Positions 7,656 through 16,808 of a DNA stretch of 64,000 bases are shown here, piece by piece. A program made the translations under genes and the position numbers. Below the pieces are notes generated by a model. The model had not been told where the DNA came from, ran no database searches, and saw nothing but the letters and a program-made list of their open reading frames with translations. How positions within the stretch are numbered: the stretch's first letter is position 1; every line of letters begins with the position of its first letter. The DNA comes from Flavobacterium psychroterrae (GTDB lineage Bacteria; Bacteroidota; Bacteroidia; Flavobacteriales; Flavobacteriaceae). The stretch spans positions 1-64,000 of the forward strand of contig NZ_JAGYVZ010000005.1 of assembly GCF_018380615.1 (NCBI RefSeq), in the 5' to 3' direction.

Positions 7656-8576
7656 ATGAAAAAAGAAGCTCATATTCCGTACTTGATTCGCTCGATTTCA
7701 GAAATGCATTCATTATTGAGAATTCCAAAACCGCAACATCCATTAGTTAGTTTTGTAGATTTAAGTAAAATTACCTGCCATTTTGATGACAATTTAAAAA
7801 GTGTAGTTTACGATTTTTATACGGTTTGTATTAAAAAAGGGTTTACAGGAAAAATGAAATACGGTCAAAATTATTATGATTTTGACGAAGGTGTAATGAC
7901 TTTTATGTCGCCGGGACAGGTTATTTCTACAGAGGTTTCTGTTGATTCTGCCGTTTATGGAGCCATGTTGGTGATTCATCCTGATTTTATTCAGAATTAT
8001 GCTTTGGCTAAAAACATTAAAGATTATGGCTATTTTTCATATGCTGTTAGTGAAGCGTTACATCTTTCAGAAAAGGAACAGGAAATGATTACCGGAATTA
8101 TGAGAAACATCGAGCAGGAATATTGTTCTGCAATTGATGCCTTTAGTCAGGATGTGATGGTTTCGCATATTGAATTACTTCTTAACTATTGTAACAGATT
8201 TTACAACCGCCAGTTTCTTACCAGAAAAAGTGCTAATAATACGATTCTAACTCAACTGGAAATTTTGCTTTCTGATTATTTTGAAAGTGATAAAGTACAG
8301 CGATTCGGGTTACCAACTGTTGCTTATATCTCGGATGAATTGAATGTTTCTCCTAATTATCTAAGTGATTTATTACGCTCTTTAACAGGGCAAAGTACAC
8401 AGCATCATATTCATAATAAAATCATTGAAAAAGCAAAAGAATTACTTACAACCACTTCATTAAGCGTGAGCGAAATGGCGTATCAACTGGGTTTTGAATA
8501 TCCGCAATCGTTTAATAAATTATTTAAAAGTAAAACCAATGTTTCGCCTTTAGAATTCAGGAGCTCGTTTAATTAA
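7656..8576 (+). CDS. AraC family transcriptional regulator
   Basis: 306 residues. The C-terminal third has the two helix-turn-helix units of AraC/XylS proteins: LPTVAYISDELNVSPNYLSDLLR and then LSVSEMAYQLGFEYPQSFNKLFK, ending VSPLEFRSSF. The N-terminal 190 residues form a cupin-like sensor region with a MSPGQVISTEV turn, typical of regulators found beside aldo/keto reductases or short-chain dehydrogenases in this phylum. It probably senses a small molecule and regulates the upstream reductase. There is no signal peptide or membrane segment. The effector is unknown. Confidence 0.9.
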   Translation: MKKEAHIPYLIRSISEMHSLLRIPKPQHPLVSFVDLSKITCHFDDNLKSVVYDFYTVCIKKGFTGKMKYGQNYYDFDEGVMTFMSPGQVISTEVSVDSAVYGAMLVIHPDFIQNYALAKNIKDYGYFSYAVSEALHLSEKEQEMITGIMRNIEQEYCSAIDAFSQDVMVSHIELLLNYCNRFYNRQFLTRKSANNTILTQLEILLSDYFESDKVQRFGLPTVAYISDELNVSPNYLSDLLRSLTGQSTQHHIHNKIIEKAKELLTTTSLSVSEMAYQLGFEYPQSFNKLFKSKTNVSPLEFRSSFN

Positions 8577-8601
8577 TTTTTAAATATAAGCGGGATATTT
8601 T

Positions 8602-8699
8602 ACCACAGAGTTTCACAAAGATTTTTTATAGAATATTGTCTACAAGATTTTACACAAAGCTTTATGAAACTCTGTGAAAAACTTAGCGCCCTCTGTGGT
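8602..8699. repeat. Imperfect inverted repeat of the CACARAG type
   Basis: ACCACAGAGTTTCACAAAG on the left reads against CTTTATGAAACTCTGTG and CCTCTGTGGT on the right. It lies between the AraC gene and the convergent BtuF-like gene and could act as a weak terminator. It belongs to the same family as 6010-6134 and 9599-9694. Confidence 0.65.
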
Positions 8700-8753
8700 A
8701 AAATTATGCTCCAAGTATAGCAACTTGAAACAAAGAAAACATGAAACCTGAAA

Positions 8754-9554
8754 CTAATTTTTCAATCTTTCGTGCAGTATTTTGAAATACGCAAAAGCTT
8801 TTAATAATCTACTCCCATGCCAGGAAAACATTTCGCCATCGACAAAAACAGTTTTGGCGTGATGCGTGAATCTTCCTATTTCAAAAGCATCTTCTTCTTT
8901 AAAAGGATACGGTTCTGATGACAGTAAAACCAAATCAGGATCGCCTTCAAGACGCATTTTTTTGAGTTCTATTTCTGGATATCTGCCTTTGTCTTCGTAA
9001 ATGTTTTCAAAGTGATTTAGCTTTAATAATTCATTGATATATGTATCATTTCCGGCAACCATAAATGGATTTTTCCAGATAAAATAGGCTGCTTTTTGTA
9101 CTGGAATATCTGCAATATATTTTTTGAAATCGCTTAAAGCAAAAGCCAGTTTATCATTCCATTTTTGAGATTCGGTTCTGCAATTAAAAAGATGACCAAA
9201 ATCTGAAATCATCTGAAAATTATCTTCAATAGTAATAATATTCGTTACCCAAACCGGACAAATAGCACTTAATTGATCTACGATTTCCTGAGTGTTTTCT
9301 TCTTTATTGCAAATGATAATATCAGGCTGCAATAATTTTATCTTTTCAAAATGAATTTTCTTGGTTCCGCCAACAATCTTTTTAGTTGATTTAAAATGAT
9401 ACGGATGCACACAAAACTTGGTGATTCCGATGATTTTTTCTTCTAAACCTAAATCGTATAATAATTCGGTTTGAGAAGGTACTAACGAAATGATTCGTTT
9501 AGGAGAATTCTCAAAAGAATGTGAAGTACCGAGTTGATCTGTTAGTTGTTTCAA
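8754..9554 (-). CDS. Cobalamin/metal-binding protein, BtuF-like (helical backbone metal receptor)
   Basis: About 266 residues with the class III periplasmic-binding-protein layout: KRIISLVPSQTELLYDLGL near residues 20-38, the central LLQPDIIICNKEEN, and the C-terminal half with DPDLVLLSSEPYPFKEED. It starts at TTG (9554-9552), because a TGA stop lies two codons upstream and no ATG follows until deep in the domain. There is no signal peptide, unlike transported BtuF proteins. It may therefore work in the cytoplasm or the true start may have been lost. The start falls inside a repeated AACCTGAAACTTGAAAC stretch. No permease or ATPase genes are adjacent. Confidence 0.75.
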   Translation of the reverse strand: MKQLTDQLGTSHSFENSPKRIISLVPSQTELLYDLGLEEKIIGITKFCVHPYHFKSTKKIVGGTKKIHFEKIKLLQPDIIICNKEENTQEIVDQLSAICPVWVTNIITIEDNFQMISDFGHLFNCRTESQKWNDKLAFALSDFKKYIADIPVQKAAYFIWKNPFMVAGNDTYINELLKLNHFENIYEDKGRYPEIELKKMRLEGDPDLVLLSSEPYPFKEEDAFEIGRFTHHAKTVFVDGEMFSWHGSRLLKAFAYFKILHERLKN

Positions 9555-9598
9555 GTTTCAGGTTTTTATTGTTTCAAGTTATTGGATTGTGTTTTTCT

Positions 9599-9694
9599 AC
9601 CACAGAGTTACACAAAGTTTTTCACAGAGATACACAAAGAAATAAAGCAAAAAACTTTGCGAAACTCTGGAAAATCTTTGTGTAACTCTGTGGT
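9599..9694. repeat. Imperfect inverted repeat of the CACARAG type
   Basis: The left arm has CACAGAGTTA, CACAAAG, CACAGAGATA and CACAAAGAAA at roughly 10-base steps. The right arm is the complement, ending CTTTGTGTAACTCTGTGGT. It lies between pyrF and the BtuF-like gene on the minus strand. Confidence 0.65.
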
Positions 9695-9721
9695 ATAATT
9701 AAGCTTAAAGTAAAGCAAACT

Positions 9722-10549
9722 TTAACCTTGAAACTTTAAACTAATAATTTCTTCCATTTCCTGTTGTACTTTCAAAGCTTCTTCCCTTGCCTTTTCTGCG
9801 AAGTCAGTTCCATTTGAAGCGTAGATAATCGCTCTTGCAGAGTTCACCAATAAACCTATTTTATCATTCATTCCGTATTTGCAAACTTCGGATAAACTTC
9901 CGCCCTGAGCGCCAATTCCGGGAACTAACAAGAAACTATCCGGAACAATTTTTCTAATTTCGGTAAAATATTCGGCTTTAGTAGCGCCAACAACGTACAT
10001 TAAATTGTGGCTGTTTTTCCATGTTTTAGAAGTTTCTAAAACTTGCTTGTATAATTCTTTTCCGTTTGTGGTTAATGTCTGGAAATCAAAAGCACCTTCG
10101 TTAGATGTCAATGCCAACATGATGGTATGTTTGTTTTCGAAAGCTAAAAATGGCTCAACCGAATCTTTCCCCATATAAGGCGCAACGGTTACACTATCAA
10201 AATTTAAATCTTCAAAAAAAGCTTTTGCATACATGCTTGACGTATTGCCTATATCGCCACGTTTAGCATCGGCAATAGTAAAAATTTCAGGATAATTATC
10301 GTTGATGTAATTGATTGTTTTTTGCAAAGACATCCATCCTTTTATTCCATATGCTTCAAAAAAAGCAGTATTTGGTTTGTAGCCCACGGTTAAATCGTGC
10401 GTTGCATCAATTATGGCTTTATTGAATTCGAAAATAGGATCTTCGGTTTCTAATAAGTGAGGTGGGATTTTGGTTAGATCGGGATCGAGTCCAACGCATA
10501 AAAAAGATTTTTTTAAAAGGATTTGTTCGTGTAGTTGTTGTGTTGTCAT
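9722..10549 (-). CDS. pyrF: Orotidine-5'-phosphate decarboxylase, type 2
   Basis: 275 residues, the size of the longer type 2 family. The signature [11 protein letters not shown] is present with Asp94, Lys96 and Asp99, the charged network that decarboxylates OMP to UMP. Other family blocks are FLCVGLDPD (substrate entry), [14 protein letters not shown] and the phosphate-binding [11 protein letters not shown] near residues 208-218. It catalyses the last step of pyrimidine synthesis in the cytoplasm. No other pyrimidine genes are nearby. It shares its strand with the OmpA-family gene upstream but is separated from it by a terminator. Confidence 0.96.
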   Translation of the reverse strand: MTTQQLHEQILLKKSFLCVGLDPDLTKIPPHLLETEDPIFEFNKAIIDATHDLTVGYKPNTAFFEAYGIKGWMSLQKTINYINDNYPEIFTIADAKRGDIGNTSSMYAKAFFEDLNFDSVTVAPYMGKDSVEPFLAFENKHTIMLALTSNEGAFDFQTLTTNGKELYKQVLETSKTWKNSHNLMYVVGATKAEYFTEIRKIVPDSFLLVPGIGAQGGSLSEVCKYGMNDKIGLLVNSARAIIYASNGTDFAEKAREEALKVQQEMEEIISLKFQG

Positions 10550-10614
10550 TCTTGATTTTTTAGCTCTTCTAATGCATCAGAAATAGTTCTTTTTTAGAAA
10601 GTACGCAAAAATAA

Positions 10615-10644
10615 AAAAAGCCATTCAATTAAGAATGGCTTTTT
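10615..10644 (-). terminator. Intrinsic terminator after the DUF5723/OmpA gene
   Basis: AAAAAGCCATTC (10615-10626) pairs perfectly with GAATGGCTTTTT (10633-10644) across a six-base AT loop. It lies about 20 bases after the stop of the minus-strand OmpA-family gene and isolates pyrF from it. Confidence 0.8.
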
Positions 10645-10665
10645 AGTTTTATATTCAGTTCAGGC

Positions 10666-12849
10666 TTATAAATTACCTAAATAAACAATTTCTGTTCTTC
10701 TGTTTTCTGCTCTTCCTGAAGCAGTTTTATTAGTTGCAACTGGTTTTGTAGCTCCAAATCCTTGTGAACTTAAATTATCAGGATTGATTCCTTTTGCAAT
10801 TAATGCATCCATAACTACTTTTGCTCTTGCTTCAGATAATTTTTGGTTTGCTTTTGCATTCCCTACATTATCAGTATGTCCGTTGATGGCAAATTTAGCA
10901 TTTGGATAATTTTTCAGGATTTCTTTGATAGCGTCTAATCTGCCTGAAGTTACTCCTTTTTTAGCATCGCTTAATGTTGCTTTTCCTGTTACGAAAAAGA
11001 TAGATTTAGCTTCTACTTTTAATTTATCTAATGTAGCTTTAGTCACTTTAGGACAACCTTTATTATCAGCCGGACCGTAAATTAAAGGACAATCATCAAC
11101 ATTATCAGGAACTCCGTCTTTGTCAGCATCTAAAACCGGACAACCTTTATTTTCGGCTAAACCGGCAACAGTTGGGCAGGCATCATCTTTGTCTAAAACG
11201 CCATCCTGATCTGTATCCGGCCAAGGACAACCTTTGTTTTCTACCGGACCAGCAATTGCAGGACAAGCATCTACATTGTCTAATAAAGTATCTCCATCAG
11301 AATCTTTCCATGGGCAGCCTTTATTTTCTACAGGACCCGAAACATCCGGACATGCATCATCTTTATCAAAAACTCCATCTTTATCTGTATCTGGCCAAGG
11401 ACAACCTTTATTTTCTGCCGGACCTGCTACTTTTCTACAAGCATCTTCTTTATCGATAACACCATCTTCGTCTGTATCTTTGAATTTCTTTTCATAAACC
11501 GGAATTTTTATCCCAAGATGAAAATCAGCAGCTTTTGATTCTTTCGAAACTAAATTAGTCAACACAGAACCTGAACCAATGAAAAAAGCTCCAACACGTA
11601 TTCCTGAACCAACCTGCATTTTGCTATATTCCATGTAAGTCATTGGAACATAAAAACTAAACCATCTTGATTCGTAACGAGGCGTTAAAGTTACACGATC
11701 AGCGATGCCATAACCATTTATTTTATTATCAGAAACCATATTGATATCTCCGTTAAGATTCAAATAGAATTTTCTGTACATATTCCAGTCAACATCAGCA
11801 TGAAGTGCCGTTGGCAAATTGGTTTTCATTCCTTTAGTCGATGATGTTTTTGTATAATGTTCCTCAAGGAAATCATAGAAATTATCAGCATCATTGATCA
11901 TTTCCTGCGTGATTGTACCATTTACATTATAAGTATCCTGTCTTGAATTTTTATAGTTAATTGATCCAATATCAGTTACAGATAATCCGAAACGCAATTT
12001 GTATTTATTTAAATCTCTGAAATTATTATCAGCTGGTTTTGCTTTACTTAAATCATATTTATCATAATCCGGTCTCCATTCGTAAACAAGTCCAAGATCA
12101 AAACCAAATCCGTTTGAATTAGAGTCAAATTCATAATCTTCTTTTGCTTCAAAATCCTGACTTGTACCCACAGTAATTGTTCCGCTTGAAGTAAGAGTTC
12201 CTTTATCAGGATTTATTGTGTTTTCATTGTAGGCAACCTGAACATCTTGTCCTTTAATATATCCGTTTACACCACCTTGTAAATATTTAGCAGTCAAACC
12301 TCCTTTTAAAAAGTGTTGGTCTTTTTGATATAAAACTGCTGCGTATGAAATTCCAAGTTCAGCCCAGGTATTTGAGGCACCGTTTGCGTTTCCTGCATTA
12401 AAATTAAAGTCACTTGCTTTATCAAGACCTTCTTTAACCTGATCTACAAGATTTCCGTTGATATTTCTTAAATTAGTAACAGATCTTACTCTTGTAAATA
12501 CAGCAATAGTATGTTTAGGAGCAATATTAAACATGAAAGATGGGCCCATGATATCAAAATTTGCAATACCGCTGTTAGCATTTTTTGGAGTCATTACAGA
12601 CTGGCTGTCAAAATCATAACCTTTTTTATAAGTATCAAAAAGTTTAACTCCGTATAAATCATTTCCTACTGAACCGCTGATGGAAAACAAATTAATATCG
12701 GTTTTAAAACGAGAATCGGCAATAGAAGCCGGGTTAAATAATACACTTTGTACACCTGCGTAATTATCATGAGTATAACCCAGATATGATTGCGCTTTTG
12801 CCGAAAATGTAATTGCAATAAGTATTAAACTAAGTAGAGTTCTTTTCAT
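10666..12849 (-). CDS. DUF5723 barrel protein with TSP3 repeats and OmpA peptidoglycan-binding domain
   Basis: 727 residues. A signal peptide (cleavage after AKAQ, about residue 20) leads into a DUF5723-like domain of about 430 residues ([18 protein letters not shown], later blocks rich in beta strands), likely an outer-membrane barrel. Five thrombospondin type 3 repeats follow, each with Asp-rich calcium-binding loops and ending NKGCP. Last comes an OmpA C-terminal domain with [22 protein letters not shown], which binds peptidoglycan. The protein should link outer membrane and cell wall. It is transcribed alone, with its own terminator. Proteins of this build are abundant in the flavobacterial outer membrane. 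Confidence 0.92.
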   Translation of the reverse strand: MKRTLLSLILIAITFSAKAQSYLGYTHDNYAGVQSVLFNPASIADSRFKTDINLFSISGSVGNDLYGVKLFDTYKKGYDFDSQSVMTPKNANSGIANFDIMGPSFMFNIAPKHTIAVFTRVRSVTNLRNINGNLVDQVKEGLDKASDFNFNAGNANGASNTWAELGISYAAVLYQKDQHFLKGGLTAKYLQGGVNGYIKGQDVQVAYNENTINPDKGTLTSSGTITVGTSQDFEAKEDYEFDSNSNGFGFDLGLVYEWRPDYDKYDLSKAKPADNNFRDLNKYKLRFGLSVTDIGSINYKNSRQDTYNVNGTITQEMINDADNFYDFLEEHYTKTSSTKGMKTNLPTALHADVDWNMYRKFYLNLNGDINMVSDNKINGYGIADRVTLTPRYESRWFSFYVPMTYMEYSKMQVGSGIRVGAFFIGSGSVLTNLVSKESKAADFHLGIKIPVYEKKFKDTDEDGVIDKEDACRKVAGPAENKGCPWPDTDKDGVFDKDDACPDVSGPVENKGCPWKDSDGDTLLDNVDACPAIAGPVENKGCPWPDTDQDGVLDKDDACPTVAGLAENKGCPVLDADKDGVPDNVDDCPLIYGPADNKGCPKVTKATLDKLKVEAKSIFFVTGKATLSDAKKGVTSGRLDAIKEILKNYPNAKFAINGHTDNVGNAKANQKLSEARAKVVMDALIAKGINPDNLSSQGFGATKPVATNKTASGRAENRRTEIVYLGNL
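11049..11479 (-). repeat. Five in-frame thrombospondin type 3 repeats
   Basis: The coding repeat has units of about 29 residues (roughly 87 bases), each with DxDxDGVxD, then DACPxxxGPxENKGCP. The fourth unit has GLAENKGCP and the fifth [16 protein letters not shown]. It joins the DUF5723 part to the OmpA domain and probably forms a rigid calcium-bound stalk. Confidence 0.85.
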
Positions 12850-13000
12850 TAAAATTTGGTTTTTAGATAAATTCGGGGCAAAACTACACTTTTAGATTTA
12901 CAATGAGGTTACCAAAACATTGAATTCATGTAACATCTTCAACAAATTATGTAAGAAAAAATAAATAGCTATGATTTATTTTTGATAATGAACATTAATT

Positions 13001-13477
13001 ATGACTCCACATATAGGGATAACTCCAAAAAACTTAAAAAAAAGTACCAATATATTAGCCACAATTTTATCAAATGAAATGACCCTTTATGTAAAAACAA
13101 GAAAATTTCACTGGAATATTTCAGGAAATAGCTTTATGGAATTGCATAAATTGTTTGAAGATCAATACCGAATTTTAGAAGCTCAAATTGACGAGGTTGC
13201 AGAACGCATTAGCCAACTTGGAGAAAAAACTATTGGAACCATGAACGAGTTTATAGAAAACTCTACCTTAAAAGAATCTCCTAAAGAATATACTTCTCAA
13301 AAACACATGCTTGAGGAACTTTTAGAAAATCATGAGCAATTGGTAACCGAATTCAGAGATTATATTCCGCTTTTTGAAAATGCTGATAATAATGATTTTG
13401 GTTCTGCTGATTTTGTGACCGGTTTATTGAAAGAGCATGAAAAAATGGCGTGGATTTTACGTCGTTATCAGGTTTAA
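13001..13477 (+). CDS. dps: Dps-family ferritin-like DNA starvation protection protein
   Basis: 158 residues. The Dps ferroxidase signature is visible: KTRKFHWNISG near residues 33-43, then FMELHKLFEDQYRILEAQIDEVAERI. These contain the His, Asp and Glu ligands shared between subunits of the dodecamer. It oxidises and stores iron using hydrogen peroxide and may coat DNA. It starts a run of stress-type genes (CsbD, regulators, YtxH and others) reaching 20 kb. A TATTTTTG at 12977-12984 matches the -7 consensus but is only 16 bases from the start codon. CsbD follows after 105 bases and may be cotranscribed. Confidence 0.93.
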   Translation: MTPHIGITPKNLKKSTNILATILSNEMTLYVKTRKFHWNISGNSFMELHKLFEDQYRILEAQIDEVAERISQLGEKTIGTMNEFIENSTLKESPKEYTSQKHMLEELLENHEQLVTEFRDYIPLFENADNNDFGSADFVTGLLKEHEKMAWILRRYQV

Positions 13478-13582
13478 AAATGATGAAATGTGAATTATGA
13501 AACGCTTTTTAAAATTCATATAACGAGTAAACAGTATAGAATTCGGAATTTTACAATATTATAAATACAAAAAAACAATATC

Positions 13583-13768
13583 ATGAATACTACAGAGATA
13601 AAAGGAAACTGGAACGAGTTAAAAGGTAAATTGAAACAACAATATGCTGATTTAACTGATGACGATTTATTATACGATGAAGGAAAAGAAGACGAAATGT
13701 ACGGAAAACTTCAACAAAAATTAGGTAAGACAAAAGATGAGGTTCGCAAAATCATTGCTGATTTGTAA
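13583..13768 (+). CDS. CsbD family stress protein
   Basis: 61 residues with the family's hallmark opening [25 protein letters not shown] pattern (here [13 protein letters not shown]), then [24 protein letters not shown]. CsbD proteins are small, acidic and helical, induced by general stress in many bacteria, with no known biochemical role. It is followed by a strong terminator, so the unit is Dps-CsbD or CsbD alone. In this phylum it commonly sits near Dps and YtxH-type genes, as here. Confidence 0.93.
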   Translation: MNTTEIKGNWNELKGKLKQQYADLTDDDLLYDEGKEDEMYGKLQQKLGKTKDEVRKIIADL

Positions 13769-13786
13769 AACGTTCTAAATCAATAA

Positions 13787-13826
13787 AAAACACCGTCTAA
13801 TAAAACATATTAGACGGTGTTTTTTT
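13787..13826 (+). terminator. Intrinsic terminator after CsbD
   Basis: AAAACACCGTCTAATA pairs with TATTAGACGGTGTTTT across a short loop, followed by T residues to 13826. It is a perfect stem of about 15 bp, starting 18 bases after the CsbD stop. Confidence 0.88.
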
Positions 13827-13925
13827 GAGAATTTTATTTAAATTTTTCAATATTTCAAATCGCTATCAAGCATAAAACTCTGTAACCAAAAATAAATTAA
13901 TTATCTTTAACAAAATTTCTATAAA

Positions 13926-14477
13926 ATGAAACTATTTATAAAGTTCGACATCAACACTATTTGCTCGCTTTTTTTGAAACATAACCTGGACCAACAAAAT
14001 ATAAATTTTACAACTCTGGGATTTGGCGAAATTGAAATTGCTGACAATCTGGATGCTGATGCGCTCGAATCTTTAAAAAATAATTTGTTACCGTGCGGTT
14101 TTGAAGTTGTTGAAAACCAGAAAAGTGTATTAGTCCAAAAGATTAAAGACGCCATAATTGAGCTTGTTTTCATGGAAGACAGCAATAATTATAAGAGTTC
14201 TGTGTTTTTAGCAGAGAAATTAAACCATAGTTACGGTTATTTATCAAATGTTTTCTCAGAAGTAACTTATTCTTCTATTGAAAATTTTATTATTTTACAG
14301 AAAATTGAAAGAGCTAAGCAATTAATTATTATTAATGAAATGAGTCTGACCGAAATTGCCTTTTTACTAAACTATTCAAGTGTTGCGCATTTGAGTACTC
14401 AGTTTAAGAATACTACGGGAATTACGCCATCGGCATTTCAGAGAATAATTAAGAAACGTAGAGAAAATTTAAAATAA
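13926..14477 (+). CDS. Short AraC-type helix-turn-helix regulator
   Basis: 183 residues. The C-terminal 90 residues are an AraC DNA-binding domain: SVFLAEKLNHSYGYLSNVFSE, then MSLTEIAFLLNYSSVAHLSTQFK, ending GITPSAFQRI. The N-terminal 70 residues (MKLFIKFDINTICSLFL to LLPCGFEVVENQ) look like a small beta-alpha domain similar in layout to heavy-metal-associated folds but without a CxxC. It begins a three-gene unit with a single-domain response regulator 21 bases downstream and a histidine kinase. Because that response regulator has no output domain, this protein is the obvious DNA-binding candidate of the module. That link is inference. Confidence 0.82.
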   Translation: MKLFIKFDINTICSLFLKHNLDQQNINFTTLGFGEIEIADNLDADALESLKNNLLPCGFEVVENQKSVLVQKIKDAIIELVFMEDSNNYKSSVFLAEKLNHSYGYLSNVFSEVTYSSIENFIILQKIERAKQLIIINEMSLTEIAFLLNYSSVAHLSTQFKNTTGITPSAFQRIIKKRRENLK

Positions 14478-14498
14478 AACCCATAATACCATACTAAA

Positions 14499-14948
14499 AT
14501 GCAAAAAAACGCATTATACATTTTATTGGCTGATGATGATGAAGACGATCGTCTTTTTTTTAAGGATGCTTTTGAGGAAATAAAAATTCAGACAAAAGTT
14601 GATTTTGTTCACGACGGAATGCAATTGATGGATCATTTAATGGATCCTGAAACTAAATTACCGGATATTTTATTTCTGGATTTGAACATGCCTAAAAAAA
14701 CCGGTAAAGAATGTTTGATCGAGATTAAAAAAACAGAACATCTTAAAAATATTATTATTGCAATATATTCTACTTCATCATCTGAGGAAGATATTGAAGA
14801 TACTTTTATTCAGGGAGCCAATATTTATATTAAAAAACCAAGCGATTTTAATACGCTTAAAAAAATAATTAATGAAGTCGTGACCGTAAACTGGCATTAT
14901 CATACCTCTGGTTTGAACCGTGATAATTTCCTGCTTCGACTAAAATAA
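14499..14948 (+). CDS. Single-domain response regulator (Rcp1/CheY-like)
   Basis: 149 residues, a receiver domain only. Acidic pocket residues lie in ADDDEDD (about 11-17), the phospho-acceptor is Asp61 in FLDLNMPKKTG, the conserved Ser/Thr lies in YSTSSSEED, and Lys lies in YIKKPSD. Length and the long DDEDDRLFFKDAFEE start match Rcp1-type regulators that pair with CHASE3 or phytochrome-like kinases. There is no effector domain, so it must act by protein contact or as a phosphorelay intermediate. It lies 10 bases before the kinase gene, surely cotranscribed. Confidence 0.92.
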   Translation: MQKNALYILLADDDEDDRLFFKDAFEEIKIQTKVDFVHDGMQLMDHLMDPETKLPDILFLDLNMPKKTGKECLIEIKKTEHLKNIIIAIYSTSSSEEDIEDTFIQGANIYIKKPSDFNTLKKIINEVVTVNWHYHTSGLNRDNFLLRLK

Positions 14949-14958
14949 TAGCATATCA

Positions 14959-16743
14959 ATGAAGTGGATCCCAAATTTTAATTCTTCAAACTCTTTGAGA
15001 GTTATTTTTGTAATCGCGGTTTTCATTCTGTTATTTCTCTCATCAATTGCTTACAAACACAACAAGGATATAGACGAATCCAGTAAAGTTGTAATGCATA
15101 CGTATGAAATAAACATTCAATTAGAGCGATTAATGTCGGCCATTAAGGATGCTGAAACTGGACAGCGTGGATATATAATTACACGAAATTCCAGGTTTTT
15201 AACGCCTTATATTTATTCGCGCGACAAGGTAAACACATCATTTATTACGCTAAAAAAATTAACTGCTAATAATCCAAAACAGCAAAAAAATCTTCAAAAA
15301 TTATTTAAGCTGATAATTCAGCGTTTTGTTTCTTTTGAAAATTGTTTAAAATACAGCGATCCTAAAACATATGATAAGCGAAAACTCGACAATCATATGT
15401 TTGGCGGTCGAATCCTGATGGAGAACATTCGTTTTCAAGTAGACGAAATGAACGACATCGAGAAAAATTATCTTGAAAAAAGGCTAAAAATCTACGCTGC
15501 CGAAATCTCCTTAAGTCCCCTATTTTCTATTTCATTATTTTTAGCAGCATTGCTTTTTATTTTATTAGCCTACAGACAAATCAGCAGAGATTTTGAACGT
15601 TTGAAAATTTACAATAAAAAACTTTTAATTTCAAGCGGACTAATGGCTGAATCTGAAAGTATTGGTAAATTTAGTACGTGGCAATGGGATTTAGATACTG
15701 ATAAAATCGATTACTCAGACAATCAATTTCGTTTGTTAGGTTTTGAGCCTAATGCATTTGTTCCGGTAAAAGATACTATTCTGGAATTTGTACATCCTGA
15801 TGATAAAGCTAAGGTCGCAAAATCAATGGAAGTTATTGTTGAGAAAAAGCAATTGCCTTTTGTTTATTATAAAATCACACGTCCGGATTACGAAATAAGA
15901 TATTTTAAAACGACCGGAAAATTACTCACAGATCAACAGGGAAGTAAAATTTTACTGGGAATTAATTTTGATATTACCGACGAGCATTTACTGAATATAG
16001 AACTTCAGGAACGTAATAGAGAATTAGAGAAAAGCAATAAAGAGCTGGCTTCGTTCAATCATGTTGCAAGTCACGATTTACAGGAACCTTTAAGAAAAAT
16101 TCAGACTTTTGTTTCCAGAATTTCTGAAGCAGATAAAGCCGTTTTATCTGAAAGTGCAAAAGCTTATATATCTAAAATTGAAGTTTCGGCTAAAAGAATG
16201 CGTGTTTTAATTGACGACTTACTTTTATTCTCAAGAACAAATACCACGAAAAAGGAATTCATCAAATTAAACTTAAAAGAATTACTGGAAAATGCCGAAT
16301 CTGAATTAGCAGAAATCATCGAAGAAAAGGGAGCAATTATTACGGTTACAAAATTGCCGAAGCTGGCGGTTATTCCGTATCAAATAGAACAACTTTTCAT
16401 CAACCTTATCGGAAACTCTCTAAAATATAGTCAGCCTGATATTACGCCCGAAATTACAATTGAAACCGAAAAAGTAAATTCAAGCGATTATCCTGATTTA
16501 TTAGAACCAAATGTAAAAAAATTCTATAAGATCACTTTCACAGATAACGGAATGGGATTTGATCCTCAATTCAAAGAAACCATTTTTGTTTTGTTTCAGC
16601 GTTTGCATTCTAAAACAGATTATCCAGGAACAGGAATTGGTCTTGCCATTTGCAAAAAAATAGTAGACAATCATAAAGGTCATATCATAGCCGACAGTAC
16701 TCCAAACGAAGGATCTGTTTTTACCGTTTTTCTACCGGAGTGA
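14959..16743 (+). CDS. CHASE3-PAS sensor histidine kinase
   Basis: 594 residues. TM1 is at about 14-31. A CHASE3 extracytoplasmic domain follows, with its signature DAETGQRGYIITRN at residues 64-77, then TM2 at about 187-204. A PAS domain spans about 232-342 (TWQWDLDTDKIDYSD, FVHPDDKAKV), followed by a short coiled coil. The HisKA domain has phospho-accepting His372 in VASHDLQEPLRK. The HATPase domain has an N box (NLIGNSLKYSQ) and G boxes (DNGMGFDPQ, GTGIGLAICKKIV). It autophosphorylates and should donate to the adjacent receiver protein. The stimulus is unknown. Its 3' untranslated region contains the 27-copy 13-bp array before the first terminator. Confidence 0.94.
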   Translation: MKWIPNFNSSNSLRVIFVIAVFILLFLSSIAYKHNKDIDESSKVVMHTYEINIQLERLMSAIKDAETGQRGYIITRNSRFLTPYIYSRDKVNTSFITLKKLTANNPKQQKNLQKLFKLIIQRFVSFENCLKYSDPKTYDKRKLDNHMFGGRILMENIRFQVDEMNDIEKNYLEKRLKIYAAEISLSPLFSISLFLAALLFILLAYRQISRDFERLKIYNKKLLISSGLMAESESIGKFSTWQWDLDTDKIDYSDNQFRLLGFEPNAFVPVKDTILEFVHPDDKAKVAKSMEVIVEKKQLPFVYYKITRPDYEIRYFKTTGKLLTDQQGSKILLGINFDITDEHLLNIELQERNRELEKSNKELASFNHVASHDLQEPLRKIQTFVSRISEADKAVLSESAKAYISKIEVSAKRMRVLIDDLLLFSRTNTTKKEFIKLNLKELLENAESELAEIIEEKGAIITVTKLPKLAVIPYQIEQLFINLIGNSLKYSQPDITPEITIETEKVNSSDYPDLLEPNVKKFYKITFTDNGMGFDPQFKETIFVLFQRLHSKTDYPGTGIGLAICKKIVDNHKGHIIADSTPNEGSVFTVFLPE

Positions 16744-16808
16744 TAGTTTTCAGTTTTCAGTCGCAGTTTTCAGTTTTCAGTCGCAGTGACAGTTTACAGA
16801 AAAACCGA
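16744..16808. repeat. Leader of the 13-bp array in opposite sequence sense
   Basis: Directly after the kinase stop come two copies of AGTTTTCAGTTTTCAGTCGC followed by AGTGACAGTTTACAG. These are related to the reverse complement of the array unit, whose complement reads TCAGTNTTCAGTC. A transcript could fold this segment back onto array units. Confidence 0.6.

Noticed and set aside
11172..11497. Plus-strand reading frames opposite the OmpA-family gene
   Set aside because: They are antisense to the TSP3 coding repeat, and their length is explained by the repeat's codon pattern. The minus-strand protein has clear domains.
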